DNA of 33,001 bases from Anaerolineae bacterium (GTDB lineage Bacteria; Chloroflexota; Anaerolineae; Aggregatilineales; J027). The notes beneath the pieces were generated by a model that saw only the letters and a list, made by a program, of their open reading frames with translations, was not told where the DNA came from and did not search any database. The DNA lies in the NCBI GenBank assembly GCA_012031655.1, contig JAAUUD010000006.1:1-33001 (forward strand), written 5' to 3'. The position numbers were made by a program, and so were the translations under genes. Below, one piece after another: positions 25,547-33,001 of this stretch (position 1 is its first letter; every line of letters starts with the position of its first letter).

Positions 25547-26953
25547 TTAGACCCCGAGCAGCCAGCGATTCTGCTTGAGCGTGCTCTCGCCTGCACGCAC
25601 AATGAGCGCCAGGAATGCTTGTGTTACGACTACTGCCGTAAAGAGGTTGAACAGCAACCCCATGCCGAGCGTCAACGCAAAGCCCTGCACTGCGCTGGCC
25701 CCAAAGCTGCTGCCGAAAGACCAGAGAATCACGCAAATGATGATCGTCGACAGGTTCGAGTCGCGGATGGATGTCCAGGCACGTTCAAAGCCCAGGCGGA
25801 TCGCCACCCTCAGGTCGCGTCCGGCACGAAGTTCCTCCTTGAGCCGTTCAAAGATGAGGATGTTGCCGTCCACCGCTGTTCCAATAGAGATCAGAAAGCC
25901 TGTAATAGCGGGCAGGGTGAGCGTTACCGGGATGAATTTGTAGGCGGCAAAATTGATCATGGCAAAGATGATCAGGGCCAGCGCCGCCGCCAGGCCCGGC
26001 GCACGATAGTAGGTGACCATGAACACCAGCACCGTGATAATCCCGATGATCCCGGCCTCAACGGACCGTTCTACCGAGATGCGGCCTAGGGTGGGGCCAA
26101 CGGTGTCAAAGGCGGCGACCTCTAGGGGGACGGGCAAGGCACCATAACGCAGTTGAATAGCCAGCGCTTCGGCTTCTGCGCGCGAAAAACCGCCCTCAAT
26201 AATGCCGCTACCACTGATGCGCGCGTTGATGGTCGGTGCGGAGATCACCTCGCCATCCAGGACAATCGCCATCGGTTGCCCAATGTTGCTGCCTGTGTAG
26301 TCCGCAAAAACGGTATCCCCTTCGCTTGTCAGGGTGAAGCTCACGATCCAGGCGTTACCAATGCCAGTCCCAGCCGGCTCAGCAATCGCATCATCCAGCC
26401 CGCTACCCGTCATGACCGTTTGGTAGGAGGTGCCATCCGGGCGGGTATTGGCCAAGCGTCGCTCGCCACCTGGCTCCGTGGGAGGGCAAGTTGGGTTGGC
26501 GCCAAATTGCTCCAACTGTGCCGTCGTCAGGATGCAATCGCCTTCACCTGGCATCAAGGTCCCCAGCGCAGAGAAATTAACGAACTCCAGCAACCCCGTC
26601 CCTTGAATAGTCGAGAGGGCCAGGTCGCGATCGCTCACGCCAGGGAGTTCCACCAGGATGCGGTTACTTCCCTGGGTTTGAACCACCGCTTCCGCTACGC
26701 CCAGGCCGTTGACGCGGCGCTCCACAATCTGCCGGGTCGCGCTCAATTCGTCGCTGCTAACGTCTTCTTCAGTAAACGCGGCTTCCAGCAATACACGAGA
26801 GCCGCCTTGCAAATCCAACCCCTGCTGAACTTCGATATCACGCTCCAGGCCCAACGCCGCGATGTGCAAACCTGGGTTTTCTGGGTACACCATCCAGGCT
26901 GAAATGATCACAACCAGAAAAATGATAACCAACCAGAAGCGAAAATATGGCAT
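25547..26953 (-). CDS. secD: Protein translocase subunit SecD
   Basis: GLDLQGGSRVLLEA, RQIVERRVNGLGVAEAVVQTQGSNRILVELPG, GGFSRAEAEALAIQLRYGALPVPLEV, GTAVDGNILIFERLKEELRAGRDLRVAIRLGFERAWTSIRDSNLSTII. Confidence 0.95.
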   Translation of the reverse strand: MPYFRFWLVIIFLVVIISAWMVYPENPGLHIAALGLERDIEVQQGLDLQGGSRVLLEAAFTEEDVSSDELSATRQIVERRVNGLGVAEAVVQTQGSNRILVELPGVSDRDLALSTIQGTGLLEFVNFSALGTLMPGEGDCILTTAQLEQFGANPTCPPTEPGGERRLANTRPDGTSYQTVMTGSGLDDAIAEPAGTGIGNAWIVSFTLTSEGDTVFADYTGSNIGQPMAIVLDGEVISAPTINARISGSGIIEGGFSRAEAEALAIQLRYGALPVPLEVAAFDTVGPTLGRISVERSVEAGIIGIITVLVFMVTYYRAPGLAAALALIIFAMINFAAYKFIPVTLTLPAITGFLISIGTAVDGNILIFERLKEELRAGRDLRVAIRLGFERAWTSIRDSNLSTIIICVILWSFGSSFGASAVQGFALTLGMGLLFNLFTAVVVTQAFLALIVRAGESTLKQNRWLLGV

Positions 26954-27070
26954 GCTTGCGCCACCTTCCTCAATCTTCCAACAGCATGTATAGCCAAACC
27001 CACCCATGATAACGTAAGGCTAGCGCGTTTGCCAGAGATACTTGGTTGCACGCCGCAGGCAAAGCCACTA

Positions 27071-27084
27071 TGCTATGCATAGCA
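27071..27084. promoter_or_regulatory. Perfect 14 bp palindrome TGCTATGCATAGCA in a divergent intergenic region
   Basis: The sequence equals its own reverse complement; lies between the secD start and the cNMP-binding kinase start. Confidence 0.35.
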
Positions 27085-27112
27085 GGTTCGTGTGATGCGT
27101 GGAGAAAATCGC

Positions 27113-28332
27113 ATGGTTAGCCCTGAAGCAAAAGTTGCCCTGCTAGAACACACCTTCGCCGGAATGAATAGCGAAACACTCGCGCAGTTGACCCAGGTGG
27201 CGCGCGTGGCAACTTACCACCCGGGGCACATCCTATGCCGCGAGAATGAACACGAAGACACCTTCTACATCATCCTGGATGGCGAAGTTGCCATCACCAA
27301 AACCATGGGGGATTCAGAACACCTCCTGCGGCGGGGTAAGCCGGGCGAGTTTTTCGGTGAAATGGCCCTGCTCGATGAAAGTATTGGCCGCAGCGCCAGC
27401 GTTTCCACCACCAAAACCACCACAGTCATAGAAATTGACCGACAGGACTTTAACCAACTGGTTGCACGCTATCCATCGATTGTGATGTCCATGGCTCGCA
27501 TCATCATCCAGCGTATGCGGGAAAATGACCGCCTGGCAATCACCGAACTTCAGGCCCAAAAACAGGAACTCCAGGAGGCCTACGATTCCCTGAGCAAGCT
27601 GCACGAGCAGCGCAATCTTTTCCTGACGACCCTGGCACACGAGCTACGCACGCCCTTAACAGGCGTCATGGGGTATATGCAACTCGTCCGCAGTGGCCTG
27701 ATGAACGGCCCGGGCTTGCAGATGAGCCTGGAAAAGATCGGGGCAGGGCTGGATCGCATGGTGAGCCTGATCAACGATCTGCTCTTCCTCCAGCAAATGG
27801 AGGGTCTGGAGGCGCGTTTACGGCGTGTTGACCTGAACAGCATCCTGATGGAAGTTATCGATAAGGCGCGCCCCTATGCCCAGGAGCAGAAAGTGACCTT
27901 TAACCTCGCCCTGGCGGAAAGTCTTCAGGAAATTATGGGAGATGCAGACGGCTTAAGCCGCGCCTTTGGGCACGTGCTGGATAATGCGATTAAGTTCAGC
28001 CCGCGTGGGGGCGACGTCAACATCGGCACGGCCCAGGTGGACGACTACCTGAATGTGACGATTGAGGACCACGGCGTCGGGATTTCTCCAGAGTTCATGC
28101 CACGGCTGTTTAAGCTCTTTGAGCGGGATGAAAAGTATAACGAGTTTCTGTTTGGTGGGGTGGGGCTGGGGCTGCCCATCGTCAAGAACATCATGACAAC
28201 CACCAGGGGGTTATCCGAGTTGACTCCGAGCGCGGCAAGGGCACAAACTTTTTGATGCGCTTTCCCACGGATGCCCGCCGCGCCACCGTTGAACTCAATG
28301 TAGATGATGCCTGGGTGGACATCCCCAACTAA
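27113..28332 (+). CDS. Cyclic-nucleotide-binding-domain histidine kinase (soluble); apparent -1 frameshift near 28200
   Basis: cNMP-type YHPGHILCRENEHEDTFYIILDGEVAITK...GEFFGEMALLDESIGRSASV; H-box FLTTLAHELRTPLTGVMGY; after one added C: VGLGLPIVKNIMTTHQGVIRVDSERGKGTNFLMRFPTDARRATVELNVDDAWVDIPN. GGAG upstream of the ATG. Confidence 0.9.
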
Positions 28333-28339
28333 GGGTCCG

Positions 28340-29236
28340 CTACGCGCCGTTTAACGACCAGTTATACGGCGCGAATTGCACGGGAACGGGTGCTTGCAAG
28401 CCAAGTAGCCAATCTCGCTTGCGCGCATCCTGAATAAATGGCGCAATAGCCCGGAGCAGAACCAGGCTCTTGCCCAGCCCAAAACGCAGACCCAGGTGCG
28501 CCCCAAAATCGCCACTGTACCACATCAATAGCCGGGGCAAGCGCACCTGGCCATGGCTGGGGCTTTGAATGGAAGTGACGTGGATATTCAGCCAGAACAG
28601 AGCCAGGTGCAGCTGCGCATCCAGCTTATCTGGATCATAGACGCGAATAGGCGGGCAGGAGTCCGCTCCACACACCAAAGCAAAGTGGATTCGGAAATCC
28701 AGCGGGAGCACCCAGCGCAGACGCGGGTCATCTGGGCCAAACTGCCGCCCAGGGATAAAGGGGTGACCCGCGTTGCCACGCAAAATGCCATGCTCAATGT
28801 CATCCAGGCTAAAGCGGTAGCCGCCCATATGATAAGCGGCGCGCATCCAGAACTGGGGGACTTCCTGCACGCTTTCCCGAACCCCCAGCGCAATAATGGC
28901 ATCGATCGTCAGCGCATTGTAGATGTTGATCCAGAAAGCACGCTGGGCCTGTTCGTCACCCAGGGTATCCAGGTTCAAGTTCGCTAATTGGCCCGTCAGG
29001 GTGCGGTAGCCTTGGTAGAGAGCGCTCTGCGCCACCTGGGCATAGGCCACCTGGCCTGTAACCGGGTCAACTGCGTGCTGCTTGAGGTCCTTCACCGCAG
29101 CATGCAGTCGCTGCCCAAGATCCGACATGACTTCAGGCTCAGGGGACACTTGCGGGTGCATGTTCAGGACCTCCAGTGGCACATGGTAGAGCCGCCGCAG
29201 GAGTTTTTGGGGAAGGGTTTGCTTATGTTTCATCAT
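28340..29236 (-). CDS. DUF547 family protein
   Basis: AFWINIYNALTIDAIIALG, FSLDDIEHGILRGN, DFRIHFALVCGADSCPPIRVY are characteristic of DUF547. Confidence 0.88.
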   Translation of the reverse strand: MMKHKQTLPQKLLRRLYHVPLEVLNMHPQVSPEPEVMSDLGQRLHAAVKDLKQHAVDPVTGQVAYAQVAQSALYQGYRTLTGQLANLNLDTLGDEQAQRAFWINIYNALTIDAIIALGVRESVQEVPQFWMRAAYHMGGYRFSLDDIEHGILRGNAGHPFIPGRQFGPDDPRLRWVLPLDFRIHFALVCGADSCPPIRVYDPDKLDAQLHLALFWLNIHVTSIQSPSHGQVRLPRLLMWYSGDFGAHLGLRFGLGKSLVLLRAIAPFIQDARKRDWLLGLQAPVPVQFAPYNWSLNGA

Positions 29237-29735
29237 AGAAGCGGAAGATGATCCTGTCCTGTTCATCGTAGCGGACATGCGCCGCAAAAGGCAGTTGCTT
29301 TGCGCCACCAAACAACCGGGGGACCAGGTAGGGGAAGTCCTCTACAACGTCCTTTGTCGCCAGTTGCTCCAGCGGAACCCACTCCAGCGTGCCCTCATCC
29401 GTATCACGAAATTCGCGGTGCAGGGCCTCCGCCAGCACCACAAACAGCACAATACCCGAGGGCGCCGCAGCATCAACATGGATGACCCCAGCCAACCGAA
29501 CATTACCCACCGGAAGGCCGGTTTCTTCTTCTATTTCGCGCACAGCACCCGCTAAAGGGTCCTCGTCCCGTTCCAGGTGCCCCCCCAGACCATTATATCT
29601 ATTCGGGAACACCCGCTTGTGCGCAGCACGCTTCAACAGCAGCACATCCTGGCCTGAAACCACAAAACACAGCGTCCGTGGAATAACCATCCATCGCCCG
29701 GTTGTTGCATCTGCACCCTGATCCTTAGCGCCCAT
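29223..29735 (-). CDS. NUDIX hydrolase
   Basis: Nudix box GGHLERDEDPLAGAVREIEEETGLPV. Confidence 0.93.
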   Translation of the reverse strand: MGAKDQGADATTGRWMVIPRTLCFVVSGQDVLLLKRAAHKRVFPNRYNGLGGHLERDEDPLAGAVREIEEETGLPVGNVRLAGVIHVDAAAPSGIVLFVVLAEALHREFRDTDEGTLEWVPLEQLATKDVVEDFPYLVPRLFGGAKQLPFAAHVRYDEQDRIIFRFYDET

Positions 29736-29837
29736 CTGCCACTCTCCATTTCACAAAACTCGGTTTTTGACATTTCAGTGTGCCGCAGCCCTTCCTGGCC
29801 AGCGAACCCATTTCCGCCCCCCCCTAAAAAAGTGGGT

Positions 29838-29866
29838 TTGTCCGAATGCCTAGGTTATTGTATGCT
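29838..29866 (+). promoter_or_regulatory. Candidate promoter TTGTCC-N17-TATGCT
   Basis: Upstream of the 29911 ORF; reasonable -35/-10 spacing. Confidence 0.4.
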
Positions 29867-29910
29867 TTAGCCAGCTATCCATCCGGCATGAGCAGGGAGT
29901 ATGACAGGGG

Positions 29911-30434
29911 ATGAACGACCTTTACAACAAGATCGTTGGCAACCGCAGCACCGCCGAAAGCCTGGTGAGCAAAATTCCGGGGTTCCGGGGCTATACAGAA
30001 ATGTCTGGGCGGCGCGAAGCGGACCGAATGATGCGCGAGCATGTTGCATCGCGCTTTGACAGCCTGCTGAACCGCTTTGGGACTATCGAGAAAGACATTG
30101 TGCGGGCGCCGGGTGGCCTGATGCACATGGACAAGTCCAAAAGCATCCGCACCCGACTCGAAGTGTTACGGCGGCGCATCGCCACCGATACCCCCGGTTA
30201 TTCCGGTTTTTTGCCTCAAACAAAATTGGGCCCGACGAACTGGATAATGTGTATGCCTTTGATGAAGCTATGTTGCGCTACGTGGACGCCATCGGGGAAA
30301 AACTCGAGACCCTACAACAGGCGGTAGCAAATCAAGAGGATATTGCTGGCGGACTCGCTGGCCTGGATACAACCGTCAACGAGGCAAACCAGGCATATGA
30401 TCTGCGCGATGACGTTCTGAATGGTTTGGCATAG
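29911..30434 (+). CDS. Uncharacterised, predicted mostly helical protein upstream of the SPFH gene; apparent -1 frameshift in a T run at 30207-30212
   Basis: Adding one T to GGTTTTTTGCC joins ...RIATDTPGYSG to FFASNKIGPDELDNVYAFDEAMLRYVDAIGEKLETLQQAVANQEDIAGGLAGLDTTVNEANQAYDLRDDVLNGLA. Confidence 0.7.
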
Positions 30435-30457
30435 TCGAGGAGGAGCAGAAAAGACCC

Positions 30458-31564
30458 ATGGCCAGGATTATTGACTACGTAGACCACATTAACCCGATGC
30501 CCGATGAAATGTCCTACCGCGAACCCCAGCAGGGTGGTGGGGACTTCCGTATGGGTAGCGTGGTGACGGTTCAGGAACACCAAGCGGTGGTGTTCATCTC
30601 TCGCGGGCGCATTATGGATGTTCTGGGCCCCGGACAACATATTCTGAGCACGGCAAACATCCCAGGCGTGGCAAACCTGGTGGGGATGATCACCAATAAC
30701 CGCAATCCGTTTAAAGCTGATCTCTATTTTGTGAACCTCAAGCCCTTCCATGATGTGCGCTGGGGCACCAACCCGCCCATCGAACTCGATACACCCGAAG
30801 GCATGGGCAAGATGTTCATCATGGGCAATGGCGTGGCAGAGCTTCAGATTGCGGACCCAGCGGTGTTCATGCAATACGCCATTGGCAAGCCCGTCTTTCG
30901 CCTGGATGACTTCCGCAGTCAGATTCAAACGATGCTGGTCGGACAACTAAGCGCTATTCTCTCACGGCAGCAAATCCGCAGCCCTCAGGAGGCAAACTCG
31001 CTGCTGGATAACCTGGAAGGCGCCGTGCTGGCGATGCTGGACGAAGGTTTCATGCGGTTGGGCCTGCGTGTGACGGCCTTCGAAGCCAACCCCTTCCAGC
31101 GCAAAGCCATCAGCACAGAAGAAGCGGCTCAACTCTTCGGTACCTGGGAACAACGTATGCAGCTCCAACAAATGGACGTGGCACGCACTGCTGCCGGGAA
31201 CGAAGGGATGGGGGGGACGCTAGCCAGCGCCGGGTTAGGCTTTGGGCTTGGCCAGAACCTGGGCGCTGCGATGAACCCAGCCATGCAACAGCAGCAAATG
31301 ATGCAGCAGCAAATGATGATGCAACAGATGCAGCAAATGCAACAAATGATGGAGCGCATGCAGCAGGGCAATGCCCCAGCCCAGCCCGGCCAACCCGCAG
31401 CCCCCGCTGGCGGCAGCGGTGTGCCCCAAACACAGCAAGAAGTTCAGGCTGCGCTAGATGCGCTGGAGATCCGCTTGATGAACGGCGAAATCTCCGAAGA
31501 CCTGTACAACCGCATGGCGGCCAAGTGGCAACAGCGCTTGCAAGAACTGGGCGGCAACGCCTAA
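30458..31564 (+). CDS. SPFH-domain/virion-core-protein-like (YdjI-like) protein with C-terminal SHOCT-like segment
   Basis: GSVVTVQEHQAVVFISRGRIMDVLGPGQHILSTANIP...DLYFVNLKPFHDVRWGT; C-terminal VQAALDALEIRLMNGEISEDLYNRMAAKWQQRLQEL; strong GAGGAGG SD. Confidence 0.82.
   Translation: MARIIDYVDHINPMPDEMSYREPQQGGGDFRMGSVVTVQEHQAVVFISRGRIMDVLGPGQHILSTANIPGVANLVGMITNNRNPFKADLYFVNLKPFHDVRWGTNPPIELDTPEGMGKMFIMGNGVAELQIADPAVFMQYAIGKPVFRLDDFRSQIQTMLVGQLSAILSRQQIRSPQEANSLLDNLEGAVLAMLDEGFMRLGLRVTAFEANPFQRKAISTEEAAQLFGTWEQRMQLQQMDVARTAAGNEGMGGTLASAGLGFGLGQNLGAAMNPAMQQQQMMQQQMMMQQMQQMQQMMERMQQGNAPAQPGQPAAPAGGSGVPQTQQEVQAALDALEIRLMNGEISEDLYNRMAAKWQQRLQELGGNA
31283..31366 (+). repeat. Low-complexity Met/Gln-rich coding tract (ATG/CAG/CAA codons)
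   Basis: Encodes MQQQQMMQQQMMMQQMQQMQQMMERMQQ inside the SPFH gene. Confidence 0.85.
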
Positions 31565-31610
31565 GGGCTTTTGCATCCCGGGGAGAATCAAAAAGCGGAA
31601 CGAAAAGGGT

Positions 31611-31635
31611 GAAGGGGCCACTCTCTGGCCCCTTC
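31611..31635. terminator. Strong hairpin between convergent SPFH gene and the 31651 gene
   Basis: GAAGGGGCCA-CTCTC-TGGCCCCTTC: perfect 10 bp stem, 5 nt loop. Confidence 0.65.
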
Positions 31636-31650
31636 GTACATCCATGAGGG

Positions 31651-32670
31651 TCAAGCCTCTTCCACGATGCGCAGGATACACTGCTCCCCATAAACCCCAA
31701 TGAGGGCAACATCCCACCTCAAGAAGTCGAAACCCTCGCCATGTTGCAGGGTCGTGATCTTGACGCCAGGTTCCAGAAACATCACCTTCACCATGCCGGG
31801 TTTCACCTCCATCACCCGCAAACCAACCCCATTCACGGTTCTGGACTCCCCCGCGCGCAAGACCACTTCGTCCGGATTCTGGCGGGCTTCTTCTAAGCGC
31901 GAAAGGGAAGCACCCTCGTGATGCGGCGCAAACCCTTCATTGACAATGCCAGTCGCCAGAATGTCCTCAGTTTCGTCCGCTTCATCGCGCAGGCGACCCT
32001 CCACCACGCTTAAACCGTAGCTCTGGTACCAGTCGCTGTCCCAATCGAAGTAGGTTATCTTCACACGAAAGCGGCCTTGGCGCTGGTACTTCTCATTAAG
32101 GCGAATTTGCCAGGCTTCGGGTTCGTCATCGTCAGCCATTTGCACCATCATGGGCGCATAGCGCTCCCGCCGGAAGTTGCGGGAATCCGGCTCCACGCGC
32201 TCGCCCATCCAGAGCCGCATTTTGCCAAATTGCAGCACATCCTGGTTCTGGTAGACCATAGGACGGTCGTGCACAATCGCGTATTGTTTGACCAGGAGGA
32301 AATCGTAAGCGGTATGTTCAACGGGCTCTGGCACCAGCAGGGCCTGGTCACCCCAGCGGATATCCAAAACCGCTTCCATGGTGCCTTGCTGGGGTGGTTG
32401 GCCACCGCCGAAGAAGGCCAACCGGCGCCGCTTTTTCTCCTGCGGGAGGACGACGCCCACCTCGCGCACGATGATGGTATAGCCCTGCACACTTGCCGCA
32501 GTGGCCATGGGAATACGGGCCTGGGTCATACCTTCGGGGCCCTGCACTTCTATTTCTGCAACTTCGTCCTTGATGGCCTGTAACCCAACCTGAAGGTTAC
32601 CTGCCTTCACAGGGGCATAGTTGCGTGCCAGGTCCAGGCTACGTTGTACCGTAACCACCGCAAATTCCAT
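31651..32670 (-). CDS. Uncharacterised 339 aa protein, family not recognised
   Basis: Long ORF with consensus SD (AGGAGG-AAGCA-ATG); soluble, beta-rich looking; convergent with the SPFH gene. Confidence 0.8.
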   Translation of the reverse strand: MEFAVVTVQRSLDLARNYAPVKAGNLQVGLQAIKDEVAEIEVQGPEGMTQARIPMATAASVQGYTIIVREVGVVLPQEKKRRRLAFFGGGQPPQQGTMEAVLDIRWGDQALLVPEPVEHTAYDFLLVKQYAIVHDRPMVYQNQDVLQFGKMRLWMGERVEPDSRNFRRERYAPMMVQMADDDEPEAWQIRLNEKYQRQGRFRVKITYFDWDSDWYQSYGLSVVEGRLRDEADETEDILATGIVNEGFAPHHEGASLSRLEEARQNPDEVVLRAGESRTVNGVGLRVMEVKPGMVKVMFLEPGVKITTLQHGEGFDFLRWDVALIGVYGEQCILRIVEEA

Positions 32671-32736
32671 TGCTTCCTCCTGAAAACGCCTTGTGCTTTA
32701 TCAGTAGCCTACACTATACACGTGGGGATGCCAGGC

Positions 32737-33001
32737 TTACAACTCGGCAGGCCAGCATAGCGTGAAGGTGCTGCCCTGCCCCAGCTTGCTGTGTACGGTA
32801 ACGCGCCCCCCATGTTGATCCATAATTTGCTTGACAATCGCCAGGCCAAGGCCCCGCCCCCCCGATTGACGGGAACGGGATGCCTCCACACGGTAAAAGC
32901 GCTCGAAAAGATGGGGCCGGTGCTCTGGCGAAATGCCCTGTCCCTCATCTATAACACTCAGTGCGACCTCTGCACCGTGTTGCTGTAGCTGAAGCATCAC
33001 C
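32737..33001 (-). CDS. Sensor histidine kinase, C-terminal HATPase fragment (5' end outside the window)
   Basis: VIDEGQGISPEHRPHLFERFYRVEASRSRQSGGRGLGLAIVKQIMDQHGGRVTVHSKLGQGSTFTLCWP. Confidence 0.93.
   Translation of the reverse strand, partial: VMLQLQQHGAEVALSVIDEGQGISPEHRPHLFERFYRVEASRSRQSGGRGLGLAIVKQIMDQHGGRVTVHSKLGQGSTFTLCWPAEL

Noticed and set aside
26153-26902. 249 aa plus-strand ORF
   Set aside because: Antisense to secD, which is clearly the real gene.
29805-29838. Imperfect inverted repeat AACCCA...TGGGTT around a C8 run
   Set aside because: Only 6 bp of clean stem with a large loop; too weak to call a regulatory hairpin.
31129-31371. Cysteine-rich minus-strand ORF (CCICCICCIIICCC)
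   Set aside because: Reverse complement of the CAG/CAA/ATG-rich tract in the SPFH gene; not a real Cys-rich protein.
1-33001. CRISPR array, mobile element, prophage, tRNA/rRNA
   Set aside because: No regular direct repeats, transposase/integrase ORFs, phage structural genes, or tRNA-like TPsiC arms found by reading.

Overview
33 kb of densely coded bacterial chromosome. The gene content (YvcK, OtsA/OtsB, Pro/Thr-rich LysM proteins, zinc-ribbon/FHA protein, many soluble histidine kinases) suggests Chloroflexota/Anaerolineae, but that is inference. I found no tRNA, rRNA, CRISPR array, transposase, integrase or phage module. Main content: trehalose synthesis (otsB partial, otsA), YvcK, Lrp/AsnC regulator, ATP-grasp protein, oligoendopeptidase F, an operon of HD hydrolase, membrane protein, xanthine-dehydrogenase-type molybdoprotein and zinc-ribbon/FHA protein, three tiny HEAT-like ORFs, asnB, two tandem LysM envelope proteins, an operon of REC-CpaE ATPase, sirtuin and GAF histidine kinase, a PAS histidine kinase, mutL, GNAT, secD/secF, a cNMP-binding histidine kinase, DUF547, NUDIX, and an SPFH protein with two uncharacterised neighbours. 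Most notable: (1) the molybdoprotein has lost all four Cys ligands of its N-terminal plant-type [2Fe-2S] cluster but keeps the second cluster and the Mo domain; (2) a sirtuin is tightly coupled to a REC-CpaE regulator and a histidine kinase; (3) a 37-codon ORF outside the ORF track is joined to otsA by a TGATG stop/start overlap; (4) eight genes are each broken by one missing base, mostly explicable as homopolymer contraction, so they look like sequencing errors rather than pseudogenes.
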